This document shows, piece by piece, positions 17,452-25,143 of a stretch of 29,675 nt of DNA; the stretch's first letter is position 1; the number at the start of each line of letters is the position of its first letter. A program made the position numbers and the translations under genes. The notes below the pieces were generated by a model. That model made no database searches. It was not told where the DNA came from and worked only from the letters and a program-made list of their open reading frames with translations. Source of the DNA: Rubrobacter sp. Its GTDB lineage: Bacteria; Actinomycetota; Rubrobacteria; Rubrobacterales; Rubrobacteraceae. The stretch lies in the NCBI GenBank assembly GCA_016781635.1, contig JADDPY010000693.1, positions 1-29,675 of the forward strand. The letters are read 5' to 3'.

Positions 17452-17486
17452 CGGGAGGTTCGATCTCGACTGGGCTCATCCTCCCG
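17452..17486 (+). terminator. Hairpin after the reductase gene
   Basis: CGGGAGG (17452-17458) pairs with CCTCCCG (17480-17486) across a 21-nt loop; no T tract. Weak terminator candidate 20 nt after the stop. Confidence 0.3.
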
Positions 17487-17526
17487 GCGGTCTGTATGCT
17501 GGTGGCACCCCGACGAGAGGAAGACG

Positions 17527-18330
17527 ATGACAAGGGAGAGCCTGAAGGTAGGAGAGATCGAGATCAGGGTGCTGGACGACGGCATCTTCGTCACCGACGC
17601 CGGCAACCTCTTCGGGCCCGACGCGAAGCGGGCGAAGATCAAGGGCGGCATGCACCCGGTGCTCGTTCGCTCCGGCGACGCCCTGGTTCTGCTTGACGCG
17701 GGCTTCGGGCCGGAGCTGCCCGAGATGCTAGTAGGGCGGTACGAGATCCGTCGCGATCAGGGCCTCGTGGAGAACCTCAGAGAGGCCGGGTACGAGCCCG
17801 AAGACGTGACGCATCTGATCCTCTCTCACCTCGATCCCGACCATGTCGGGTGGGCGCTGAACCCCAGGAGCTTCCCCAACGCCACGGTCTACGCACAAGA
17901 GGCCTCGCTGGAAGAGGCGAGGAAGATGTCCGAGAAGGACGGGCGGAGGCTTGCCGTCTCGCCGGTCGAGAACGGAGTTTACGAGGGCTGGTTCGAGCTT
18001 CTGAACGGTCCGGCGGAAATCGTCCAGGGGGTGCGCGTCGAGGTCAGGAGCGGCCACGCCGAGGGACATCAGATCGTCTGGATCGAATCCGGGGGCGAGT
18101 CCGCCCTGTACACGGCGGACCTCGCCCCCGCCAAGATCTGGCTGAACCCCGACCTCATCAGCGGCGTCGATACCGACCCCGAGGCAGCGCGCAAGAATCG
18201 TATCGAGGTGCTGACGGAGGCAGAGGAGCGTAACACGCCGGTCATCCTGTACCACGAGCCAAAAGACACCCTCGTTCGCATCCAGAGAAAGGACGGGGGC
18301 TTCGAAGGCGTCTCCCTGGGAGACGGTTGA
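17527..18330 (+). CDS. Metallo-beta-lactamase-fold hydrolase
   Basis: 267-residue MBL-fold hydrolase, of the size of quorum-lactonase-like and other small-ester hydrolases; substrate unknown. Metal-site positions: H101-L-D103-P-D105-H106, H177 (in SGHAEGHQ), D198 (YTADLAP) and H243 (LYHEP). The usual HxHxDH motif is here HxDxDH, the second histidine being aspartate. Other ligands are intact, so activity is likely but metal binding may differ. ATG start with GAGAGGAAG upstream, 95 bp after the reductase; the same orientation suggests but does not prove co-transcription. Confidence 0.85.
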   Translation: MTRESLKVGEIEIRVLDDGIFVTDAGNLFGPDAKRAKIKGGMHPVLVRSGDALVLLDAGFGPELPEMLVGRYEIRRDQGLVENLREAGYEPEDVTHLILSHLDPDHVGWALNPRSFPNATVYAQEASLEEARKMSEKDGRRLAVSPVENGVYEGWFELLNGPAEIVQGVRVEVRSGHAEGHQIVWIESGGESALYTADLAPAKIWLNPDLISGVDTDPEAARKNRIEVLTEAEERNTPVILYHEPKDTLVRIQRKDGGFEGVSLGDG

Positions 18331-18339
18331 GGCGCCAGC

Positions 18340-18432
18340 TTAGCGGCGGCGTCCCCTGCGGCGGCGTTCCTGAATCTTACGCCAAACTATCGGTGCGGCC
18401 ATTATCGCCAGACGCCTTAGCAAACTTCCCAT
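18340..18432 (-). CDS. 30-residue arginine-rich small protein
   Basis: A short ORF: M-G-S-L-L-R-R-L-A-I-M-A-A-P-I-V-W-R-K-I then QERRRRGRRR. A hydrophobic/amphipathic half is followed by a strongly basic tail. The ATG (18432-18430) has an ideal AAGGAG 6 nt upstream, much better than chance. Its stop lies 10 bp from the stop of the convergent MBL gene. Function unknown; the layout (short helix with AAPxxWRK then Arg run) suggests a membrane-surface or nucleic-acid-binding peptide. Confidence 0.55.
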   Translation of the reverse strand: MGSLLRRLAIMAAPIVWRKIQERRRRGRRR

Positions 18433-18499
18433 TCTCGCTCCTTAACATAGCTTTCTCTGTCATATACGAACGTACCCGTTCGAGGTTGCCGTCACTCCC

Positions 18500-19075
18500 C
18501 TAACCCTCGTGCCAGACCGTCCTCGCCGAGGCGGCCTCACGCTTGCGGGGTCTCTCTACCATGTCGCCGTAGCCGAGGTACAGGAATGCCACGACCTGGT
18601 CCTCGCCTTCGAGCCCGAGGAAGCCGCGCATGTAGGGGTGATAGGCGATAGGACCTGTGCGCCAGATGGTTGCGAGCCCGGCGGCGTGCGCTACGAGTTG
18701 CATGTTCTGGACGGCTGCCGAGCACGCGGCGTAGTTCTCCAGCGTCTCGACCTCGTCACGGCCGCCCTTGGAGACGACGGCGATGACGACGGGGGCCCTA
18801 AATGCTTTCTTACGCTCGCGGCTTAATCTGCCGGAGATCGTCTCTTGCTCCTCGCCCTCGGCCTCGGCCATCAGTCGGGCGCACTCGGCACGGGCGCGGG
18901 CGAACTCTCCCCGCCCCTTGCCGAGGAAGACGTGAAACCGCCAGGGCTCGGTCATTCTGTGGTTCGGCGCGTGGACGGCGCTCTCCAGGATTTCCTCGAC
19001 GATCTCCCTGGGGACCGGGTCTTGCTTGACGCGCCCCACGCTCCGGCGCGTCTCTATTGCCTGAGTTACTTCCAA
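18500..19075 (-). CDS. Nitroreductase family FMN-dependent oxidoreductase
   Basis: 191-residue flavoprotein of the nitroreductase fold, using NAD(P)H to reduce nitro compounds, quinones or similar. FMN-binding features: ETRRSV at 8-13, APNHRMTEPWRFHVF at about 36-50, the mid-protein APVVIAVVSKGG strand, AACSAAVQNMQLVAHAAGLATIWRTG and the C-terminal FLYLGYGDMVERPRKR. TTG start with AAGGAG about 6 nt upstream, at the family N-terminus. It is divergent from mdh, with 116 bp between. The physiological substrate is not evident. Confidence 0.92.
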   Translation of the reverse strand: MEVTQAIETRRSVGRVKQDPVPREIVEEILESAVHAPNHRMTEPWRFHVFLGKGRGEFARARAECARLMAEAEGEEQETISGRLSRERKKAFRAPVVIAVVSKGGRDEVETLENYAACSAAVQNMQLVAHAAGLATIWRTGPIAYHPYMRGFLGLEGEDQVVAFLYLGYGDMVERPRKREAASARTVWHEG

Positions 19076-19191
19076 AACGCTCCTTGCTTATGTACGGGTC
19101 GTCGAGGGTATTTTACTGTGGGGACACGGCGGCAGAGGCATGCGGGGTCCTCTATGATAGCGAGTAGAAGCTAGCAGGAGGAGATAGTCAA

Positions 19192-20166
19192 ATGTCTAAA
19201 ACCGTCACCGTTACCGGCGCTGCGGGCGCGATCGGTTACGCAGCACTGTTCCGGATCGCCTCGGGCCAGTTGCTCGGCCCCGACGAGAAGATCAAGCTGA
19301 AGCTGCTGGAGATAGAGCCGGCTCTAAAAGCCGCCGAAGGCACCGCCATGGAGCTCCACGACTGCGCCTTCCCGCTGCTCGAATCCGTCGACATCACCGC
19401 CGACGCGAACGAGGCCTTTGACGGCGCGAGCATCGCCATGCTGATCGGCGCCCGGCCGCGCCAGAAGGGCATGGAGCGTGCCGATCTCCTGGAGGCGAAC
19501 GGTGCGATCTTCAAGCCGCAGGGCGAGGCCATCAACGCGAGGGCTGCCGACGACGTGAAGATACTGGTGGTCGGCAACCCGGCGAACACGAACGCGCTGA
19601 TCGCGATGAACAACGCCCCAGACGTGCCACGCGAGCGCTTCACCGCGATGACGCGCCTCGACGAGAACCGCGCGGTCTCGATGCTCGCCCAGAAGCTCTC
19701 GGTCGGCGTCGAGGACATTCAGGACCTCGTCGTATGGGGCAACCACTCGCCATCGATGTTCCCCGATCTCTTCAACGCGAGAGTCAAGGGCGAGCGGGCC
19801 GCCGACCAGGTCGATATGGGCTGGTACGAGAACGAGTACATGCCGCAGGTCGGCAAGCGCGGCGCCGCGATCATCGAGGCGCGAGGCGCCTCCTCGGCAG
19901 CGTCCGCGGCCAACGCGGCGATCGACCACGTGCGCGACTGGGCTCTGGGCGCTGACGGGCTGCGCTCTATGGCGATCCCTTCGGGCGGCCAGTACGGCGT
20001 CGAGGAGGGCCTTATATCCTCGTTCCCGGTGCGGTGCTCGGGTGGCAGCTACGAGATCGTCGAGGGGCTCGAGGTCGGAGACTTCGCGCAATCGAAGCTC
20101 GATATCACCGTAAACGAGCTCAAGGAGGAGCGCGATGCGGTGAAGGGGCTCGGGCTACTCGCCTAA
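19192..20166 (+). CDS. mdh: malate dehydrogenase
   Basis: NAD-dependent interconversion of malate and oxaloacetate, TCA cycle. 324 residues, of the Thermus/cytosolic type. [10 protein letters not shown] at 7-16 binds the dinucleotide; E40 in LLEIEPA is the acidic residue that selects NADH; substrate arginines in [15 protein letters not shown] (about 86-100); TRLDENRA has the D157 of the relay and [11 protein letters not shown] has catalytic H185. ATG start with GGAGGAG 8 nt upstream and a TATGAT sequence at 19153-19158. It ends with a very strong hairpin (20197-20238). Assignment is secure. Confidence 0.97.
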   Translation: MSKTVTVTGAAGAIGYAALFRIASGQLLGPDEKIKLKLLEIEPALKAAEGTAMELHDCAFPLLESVDITADANEAFDGASIAMLIGARPRQKGMERADLLEANGAIFKPQGEAINARAADDVKILVVGNPANTNALIAMNNAPDVPRERFTAMTRLDENRAVSMLAQKLSVGVEDIQDLVVWGNHSPSMFPDLFNARVKGERAADQVDMGWYENEYMPQVGKRGAAIIEARGASSAASAANAAIDHVRDWALGADGLRSMAIPSGGQYGVEEGLISSFPVRCSGGSYEIVEGLEVGDFAQSKLDITVNELKEERDAVKGLGLLA

Positions 20167-20196
20167 CCTCTGCACCTCTCAATAGCCAGTCGAGCA

Positions 20197-20238
20197 CAAG
20201 TAGGCGCCCCGCTCTGCCGATAGCGGGGCGCCTACTTG
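20197..20238 (+). terminator. mdh terminator, 17-bp perfect stem
   Basis: CAAGTAGGCGCCCCGCT pairs exactly with AGCGGGGCGCCTACTTG around an 8-nt loop (CTGCCGAT), starting 31 nt after the mdh stop. No T tract follows, common for GC-rich actinobacterial terminators. The symmetry would also stop minus-strand transcription. Confidence 0.8.
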
Positions 20239-20295
20239 CTACCCAGGCTCTGTCTGGCGCTACCTTGCTGCAAAGATCCGACGAAGAGGGGACAC

Positions 20296-20745
20296 ATGCC
20301 GGAGGCGACGCCGGAGTTCAAGCGGCAGCTACGAGAGGCGCTTGCCGAGATGCACGTCGGGCAAACCTTCCAGTTTCGGCGCACGTTTACGGACGGAGAC
20401 GTTGCGATGTTCTGCGGCGTTACGGGAGACTACAACCCGTATCATCAGGACGCCGAGTTTGCGCGCGAGAGTTGGTACGGGCGTCTGAGCATCCCCGGCC
20501 TGCTCACCGGAAGCATGCTGACGCACATCGGCGGTCTCCTCGGTTTTCTCGCGACGGAGATGCGCTTCGAGTACCTGGCGCCGGTCTTTGTCGGCGACAC
20601 GATCTCCTGCGCCGTCACCGTTACCGGCAAGGACGAGGAGAAGCGGCGCGTGGAGTGCGACGCATCTTTCACGAACGGAGACGGCGTGGAGGTGCTGCGG
20701 GCAAGCTTCGCCGGGTTCCCCGGCAGGATCCGCCTCGCCCGTTGA
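20296..20745 (+). CDS. MaoC-like hydratase, (R)-specific enoyl-CoA hydratase type
   Basis: 149-residue hot-dog-fold protein. The hydratase 2 motif DVAMFCGVTGDYNPYH contains the catalytic pair D45 and H50 and N47; G-R-L-S-I-P-G-L-L follows as in (R)-hydratases. Likely hydrates trans-2-enoyl-CoA to (R)-3-hydroxyacyl-CoA, in fatty acid or polyhydroxyalkanoate metabolism. I start at ATG 20296 because GAAGAGGGG precedes it and the family N-terminus begins there; a longer reading from 20236 would begin in the mdh terminator. It ends 52 bp before the convergent terminator at 20792-20824. Confidence 0.88.
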   Translation: MPEATPEFKRQLREALAEMHVGQTFQFRRTFTDGDVAMFCGVTGDYNPYHQDAEFARESWYGRLSIPGLLTGSMLTHIGGLLGFLATEMRFEYLAPVFVGDTISCAVTVTGKDEEKRRVECDASFTNGDGVEVLRASFAGFPGRIRLAR

Positions 20746-20791
20746 CCGCGTTTCGTCCTTCGCCCCACCCCGTTCGGATAAGCAGGCAACG

Positions 20792-20824
20792 AAAAAGCGC
20801 CCCCGCGGAGAATAGCGAGGGCGC
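20792..20824 (-). terminator. Terminator between the MaoC gene and mrp, mainly for mrp
   Basis: Stem GCGCCCCCGC (20797-20806) with GCGAGGGCGC (20815-20824), one A-C mismatch, 8-nt loop. On the minus strand it is followed by TTTTT (20796-20792), a proper intrinsic terminator for mrp; it can also serve the plus-strand gene. Confidence 0.75.
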
Positions 20825-20855
20825 CCAATCTTGACCGCTTGTTATAGAAACGCTG

Positions 20856-22109
20856 CTAAAGAACCTTGATGCGCCTGCGGACCTTCTTCTGCGCGATGCC
20901 CGCGGCGATCTCGTCAAAAGCCCGCGCAGGGGTGCTGTCCTCGGGGAAAAGGGCGTGGCCGGGCTCACCGGAGGAGTCCGGGAGGATGGGAATGCGCCCC
21001 ATGACCTTGGCCTCGAGCTCGCCGGCCACGCGGTCGCCGCCGTCACCACCGAAGATCTTGAGCTGCTCGCCGCAGCAGGGGCATTCGGCGTAAGCCATAT
21101 TCTCGACGACGCCCACGACCTTGAGGTGAGCCTGCACGGCCATCTTACCGGCCTTCACGGCGACACGGGCAGCGTCGGCCTGCGGGGTCGTGACGACGAG
21201 CGCCTCGGCCTTCGGGATCATCTGCGCCACGGTAAGGGCGACGTCGCCGGTGCCGGGGGGCATGTCCACGATGATGAAGTCCGGCTCGTCCCAGTACACG
21301 TCGCGCATAAGCTGGGTGAGGGCCTTGTTCACGATCGGGGCGCGCCAGATTATGGCCTGACCCTCGTTCACGAAGTTGCCCATCGAGATAAACTTCAGGC
21401 CCGAGGAGGACTCGATCGGGAAGATCACGCCGCCTACCACGTTCGGCTTCTCGGTCGCGCCGAGCATCACCGGAATAGAGGAGCCGTGGACGTCTGCGTC
21501 GAGGATTTCGACGGAGTGCCCGGCCCGGTCCAGCGCCGCCGCGAGGTTGACGGCCACGGTGCTCTTGCCGACGCCACCCTTACCAGAAACCACCGCGATG
21601 ATCCGGGTCTTTGACTCGTCCTTGAAAGCAGGCGCGAGTTCGGAGGGGCCACCGTGCAGCGAGGTCATGAGGTTCTGGCGGTCCGTATCGGTCATGACAC
21701 CGAAGTCGACGTCGACGCTCTCGACGCCCTCGATCATCATCAAACGGTCGCGGACGTCCCCGGTGATCCGGGCCTTCATCGGGCATCCGGCGGTCGTCAG
21801 AGCAATCCCAACCTTGACATCGGAACCTTGTATCTCCACGCCGCGTACCATGTTGAGGGAGATAACGTCACGCCCGATCTCCGGGTCCCTGACGTCTCTC
21901 AGGGCCTCCCGGATGCCGGCCTCGGAGAACCCGTCGGCGGGCTCCGGAGGTGGCGGTGTCCGGTCCACGAGCTCGGCCGCGGTCTCCCCCTCAAAGTCGA
22001 CCGAGCTGGATGTGCCCCGCACCTCCTCGACGTTCGTGCCCTCGGAGGAAGCCTCGGTACGCCCCCCGCTCGAACGACCATCCTTGCGCTTTCGGAACCA
22101 GTCGACCAC
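20856..22109 (-). CDS. mrp: Mrp/ApbC-type iron-sulfur cluster carrier ATPase
   Basis: Cytoplasmic P-loop ATPase that holds and delivers Fe-S clusters. 417 residues: a disordered N-terminus (10-60, Ser/Thr/Pro-rich), a MIP18/DUF59 domain (about 61-135, with TTAGCPM cysteine 109), then the ParA-like domain with GKGGVGKST at 176-184, DADVHGSS, VDMPPGTGD, and C343-P-C-C346 (CxxC) for the bridging cluster. GTG start with GAGGAGG 9 nt upstream; TATAAT at 22144-22139 is the likely -10. The 60-residue N-terminal extension before DUF59 is longer than usual. Confidence 0.95.
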   Translation of the reverse strand: MVDWFRKRKDGRSSGGRTEASSEGTNVEEVRGTSSSVDFEGETAAELVDRTPPPPEPADGFSEAGIREALRDVRDPEIGRDVISLNMVRGVEIQGSDVKVGIALTTAGCPMKARITGDVRDRLMMIEGVESVDVDFGVMTDTDRQNLMTSLHGGPSELAPAFKDESKTRIIAVVSGKGGVGKSTVAVNLAAALDRAGHSVEILDADVHGSSIPVMLGATEKPNVVGGVIFPIESSSGLKFISMGNFVNEGQAIIWRAPIVNKALTQLMRDVYWDEPDFIIVDMPPGTGDVALTVAQMIPKAEALVVTTPQADAARVAVKAGKMAVQAHLKVVGVVENMAYAECPCCGEQLKIFGGDGGDRVAGELEAKVMGRIPILPDSSGEPGHALFPEDSTPARAFDEIAAGIAQKKVRRRIKVL

Positions 22110-22489
22110 GATACAAAACCTCCTCGGGGCGGCGCCCGATTATATAAATATGCACACGAAACCGAGCCGGTAATCGGCCGTATGCCGGATCTTAACACAG
22201 CACCAAGGGACCTCCGGACCTTGATGGGCCCGGGGGCCGCGCGGTGTAGCCACGGCTGAAGAGCCGTTTCCTGACGACCGAGAAGCTCCTGTTTGAGCTG
22301 GTGTCGCCGAGATAAGCCGCGTCCCTGGCATGGCTCACGACGAAGGGGTAGGTACGTACGGTGCCGGGCGGATTGTGGATGAGGCTGTAGCAAGAGCCGC
22401 TTAGGATCAAGCCTCATAAAGACCAGCGCCCCCCTCGTCTCCTTCGTGAGCGCTAGGGTGGGCCAAACGCCCCGCCCTAGCGCTTTCCT
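22110..22489. other. 380-bp gap without an identified gene; contains hairpins
   Basis: Holds the mrp -10 (22144-22139), a hairpin ACGGCT-GAAG-AGCCGT (about 22252-22267), an 8-bp perfect inverted repeat ATGAGGCT/AGCCTCAT (22379-22386 with 22410-22417), and the subtilase terminator. A 72-codon minus-strand reading (22410-22192) has no recognisable motif. Could be a structured RNA or a remnant of a mobile element; I cannot support either. Confidence 0.4.
22449..22484 (-). terminator. Terminator of the subtilase gene
   Basis: AGCGCTAGGGTGGG pairs with CCCGCCCTAGCGCT (14 bp including one G-U) six bases after the subtilase stop. No T tract on the minus side; TTTCCTCT follows on the plus side. Confidence 0.7.
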
Positions 22490-24598
22490 CTAGCTCAGCA
22501 CCACGAAGGCGTCCACGTCAACCCGCGGGCGTCCGGCGGTGCCCAGCACCCTGACCTCCACGGTGTGACTCCCGGAGGAGGCCCAGCTCTTGGAGAAGAC
22601 CACCCTGCGCGCCAGCGTCGTGGAGGAGTAAAGGTCGACGGTCGTTTCCTTGACCCCGTCTACCCACACCTCCGCCTGGCCCCGAACCGCGCTCTTGGGC
22701 GCGACCCAGGCTACGTTGCGGCCCGTGAAGAAGAGCTTCGCCTTTGCTCCCGGGGTTTTGTCATGTTTCACGTACCCGCCGTAGGCTCCGCTTAGCGCAG
22801 CCCTAGTCCAGGTGCCGCCAGCGTAGCCGACCGTCGTGGCGTTCTCCTGGTGTGGGGCCACCTTGAAGACGGGTCCCTCGGCCCAGCCACCCAAGTTGCC
22901 GGCCTTGTCCTCGGCCCGTACCCGGAAGCGGTAGGTGGAGTTGGGCGCCAGCGAACGGGTGATGTCGGTCGCGGTGCTCGTCGGCAGCGAGACGTTCGCG
23001 TAGGCCCCGCCGTTGGTGCTCTGCTGCAGCTCGTAGCGGCCGACGCCGCCCCCATCCACGCCATCGGTGGCCGACCAGCCGAGCCTGATGGGCACTGCGG
23101 AGGTCCCTAGCCTCGAGTTCGCGACGAAGCTCTGAGCCGGCGCCTCGGCCATGGGTGCGGTGGCGTCAACCGTCCAGGTGCCCCTAGCGGGAGTAGGATC
23201 GGCATTGCCGCCGGCATCGATGGCCCGCACCTCGAATACGTGTGCCCCGTCGGCCAGACCTGTGTGCTGATCCGGCGAACTGCAGGTGCCGAAGGCGGCG
23301 GCGTCGAGCCTGCACTCAAACGTGGAACCCGGTTCGGAAGACGAGAAGGCGAAAGCGGCAGAGGTGGTCGCGACGGTCCCGGACGGGCCGGAGGAGATCG
23401 TCGTATCCGGCGCAGAGGTGTCCGGCAGGGCCCTCACGGCGTTCAGGCGGCCGCCACTCGCCGTCTTGTCCGAGAGGTTGGACTTCTTGTCCACGGACTG
23501 GAGGAGGTTGGCCTTTATTCCGGCGTCGTCCAAGGTAGGGTTGCTGCTTTTTACGAGGGCCGCCACACCCGCGACGTGGGGAGTAGCCATCGAGGTGCCG
23601 GACAAGGACCCGTAAGTGTTCCCCGGCACCGTGCTCAAGATGCCGACGCCCGGAGCAGCGATGTCCACCGACGTCGCACCATAATTCGAGAAGCCCGCCA
23701 GGGCGTCGTTCTTGTCGGTCGCGGCAACCGAGACAACGTTGGGCACGTCGTACGAGGCCGGGTAGGAAGGAGACGCGTCGTTGTCGTCTCCGATGCCGTC
23801 CGCACCGCCATTGCCCGCAGCGGCCAAGAACAGGTGCCCGGCGGCGTCCGCTCTCTTCAAGGAGTCGACGAAAGACTGCAAATAGCCCCCGCCGCCATAG
23901 GAGTTGTTACTAATCTTAGCGCCGCTGGCCACCGCGTAGTCGAGGGCCTTGATCGCGTTGGAAGTGGCCCCGCCGCCGTTAGCGTCCAGGAACTTGAGCG
24001 GCATTATCTTGGCCTTCCAGTTCACCCCCACCATCCCGGCGCTGTTGTTTCCTTCGGCGGCGATGGTGCCCGCGACGTGGGTACCATGCAGGTTGTCACC
24101 GCTGTCGAAGACGGTAGCGTCGTTCTTGACAAAATCCCAGCCGTTCACGTCATCCACGTATTTGTTTCCATCGTCGTCGACGCCGTTGGTCGCCTTGTTC
24201 CGCCCGCCCGAATCGGTCCCGGATTCGCCGGGGTTTACCCAGATGTTGTTCGTGAGATCGGGGTGGCTGATGTCAACGCCCGAGTCGATAACGGCGACAG
24301 TGGTACTGGGATCACCGGTAGTGGTGTCCCAAGCCTCCGGTGCGTCTATATCGGCGTCGTTGCCGCCGCCGGTCTGACCGGTGTTGTGCAAACCATAGAG
24401 CTTCGGAAAGTCGGGATCGTTGGCGGTCGTTGCCGAGGCCTCGAGCATGTAATCCGGCTCGGCGTACTCCACGTCCGAGCGCTTCTCGAGGTCGCGTACG
24501 GCCTGCTCGACGGGCTGCCCCTCGACCTTGACGACCTCGGCATCTATGAGATCGAGGTCGTCCTTTTTCCGGAGCCCCTCGGCGGCTCGGGCGTCAGC
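22490..24598 (-). CDS. S8 subtilisin-like serine protease, catalytic and C-terminal part (frameshifted from its N-terminus)
   Basis: Secreted endoprotease of the subtilase family. In this frame the end of the I9-type propeptide is readable (EGLRKKDDLDLIDAEVV, then VEYAEPDY), followed by the catalytic domain: counting from the GTG at 24472, D63 (AVIDSGVDISHPDL), H129 (HGTHVAG), oxyanion N221 (AAAGNGG) and S294 (SGTSMATPH) are all intact. After about residue 350 come an Ig-like bacterial module (FSSSEPGSTFECRLD), a fibronectin III-like module (YRFRVRAEDKAGN) and a C-terminal jelly-roll-like module (FFTGRNVAWVAPK, VWVDG). The reading frame joins the signal-peptide ORF only by a -1 shift at 24599-24602. 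An unassisted start at GTG 24472 would give a protease with no signal or propeptide. Confidence 0.88.
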   Translation of the reverse strand, partial: ADARAAEGLRKKDDLDLIDAEVVKVEGQPVEQAVRDLEKRSDVEYAEPDYMLEASATTANDPDFPKLYGLHNTGQTGGGNDADIDAPEAWDTTTGDPSTTVAVIDSGVDISHPDLTNNIWVNPGESGTDSGGRNKATNGVDDDGNKYVDDVNGWDFVKNDATVFDSGDNLHGTHVAGTIAAEGNNSAGMVGVNWKAKIMPLKFLDANGGGATSNAIKALDYAVASGAKISNNSYGGGGYLQSFVDSLKRADAAGHLFLAAAGNGGADGIGDDNDASPSYPASYDVPNVVSVAATDKNDALAGFSNYGATSVDIAAPGVGILSTVPGNTYGSLSGTSMATPHVAGVAALVKSSNPTLDDAGIKANLLQSVDKKSNLSDKTASGGRLNAVRALPDTSAPDTTISSGPSGTVATTSAAFAFSSSEPGSTFECRLDAAAFGTCSSPDQHTGLADGAHVFEVRAIDAGGNADPTPARGTWTVDATAPMAEAPAQSFVANSRLGTSAVPIRLGWSATDGVDGGGVGRYELQQSTNGGAYANVSLPTSTATDITRSLAPNSTYRFRVRAEDKAGNLGGWAEGPVFKVAPHQENATTVGYAGGTWTRAALSGAYGGYVKHDKTPGAKAKLFFTGRNVAWVAPKSAVRGQAEVWVDGVKETTVDLYSSTTLARRVVFSKSWASSGSHTVEVRVLGTAGRPRVDVDAFVVLS

Positions 24599-24882
24599 TT
24601 TTCGGCTCGGGTCGCCCCCTCCTCGAACTTGACAATAATCTGGTTGGGAACGAACTCCTTATCCTCGTCGGTCTTGAAACTCGGTCCGTCCCCACGGGTC
24701 GACGGCTGCTGCGCACTCGCATCCGCGGCGAATCCGATGAGGGTAAAAGCCACAGACGCGAGGGCCAGCGCCCAGAGCAACACGTCCTGGGACCCGATGA
24801 TCGACCGCGCCACGGTCAAGCGCGCGCTAGGGCGCTGCCGAGCTCGATCGCGAATAGGGAAACTACGATGGTAATGGCGCAC
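24544..24882 (-). CDS. Signal peptide and start of propeptide of the subtilase (N-terminal fragment)
   Basis: The GTG at 24882 has a perfect AGGAGG 5-6 nt upstream, so this is the true start of the protease gene. Residues 1-33 are basic, 34-52 a hydrophobic helix (VLLWALALASVAFTLIGF), then AADASAQ-Q, a signal-peptidase I-like site. FVPNQIIVKFEEGATRAEK is the start of an I9 prodomain. After that the frame runs out of homology and ends at TAG 24544. One extra A in the AAAA run at 24599-24602 would restore a continuous gene. Alone this 112-codon piece would be useless. Confidence 0.75.
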   Translation of the reverse strand: MRHYHRSFPIRDRARQRPSARLTVARSIIGSQDVLLWALALASVAFTLIGFAADASAQQPSTRGDGPSFKTDEDKEFVPNQIIVKFEEGATRAEKLTPEPPRGSGKRTTSIS

Positions 24883-25109
24883 TCTTGCCTCCTATGGAGA
24901 AAAGTCTCTCCCTGGCTTGCTGTTCGGTAGCCCGGCCGCCTCACTAAGGCCCGTTAACTTTGCGTCCCCGCCTCACGACAGGTTTGCCGTTTTCGCAGCG
25001 CTTGAGCGCTTATGTTATTTGTCGGTACAAAAGCAAATAAACTTTAGCGGTGCCATACGTGAGCCCGGTGAGTTCGAGAGGACTCCTGCCGGCACCCATA
25101 ATTCTTTGT
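24883..25109. other. AT-richer upstream region of the subtilase
   Basis: No gene. About 24985-25060 is clearly richer in A/T than its surroundings (TTATGTTATTT, AAAAGCAAATAAAC), and contains AGCGCT-TG-AGCGCT at 24997-25010, a 14-bp inverted repeat that could be an operator. I could not settle on -35/-10 boxes. Confidence 0.35.
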
Positions 25110-25137
25110 CCTTCCGCGGAGGGTCTACTGCGGAAGG
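25110..25137 (-). terminator. Terminator of the mutase gene
   Basis: CCTTCCGC (25110-25117) pairs perfectly with GCGGAAGG (25130-25137), 12-nt loop, 7 nt beyond the mutase stop; only an A/T-rich ACAAAGAATT follows on the minus strand. Confidence 0.6.
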
Positions 25138-25143
25138 GTTGCC

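Noticed and set aside
22192..22410. 72-codon minus-strand reading in the mrp-subtilase gap
   Set aside because: No ribosome site, no motif, competing frames equally open.
23240..24874. 544-codon plus-strand reading opposite the subtilase
   Set aside because: Antisense shadow; composition (Arg/Gly/Val repeats) and lack of motifs or ribosome site.
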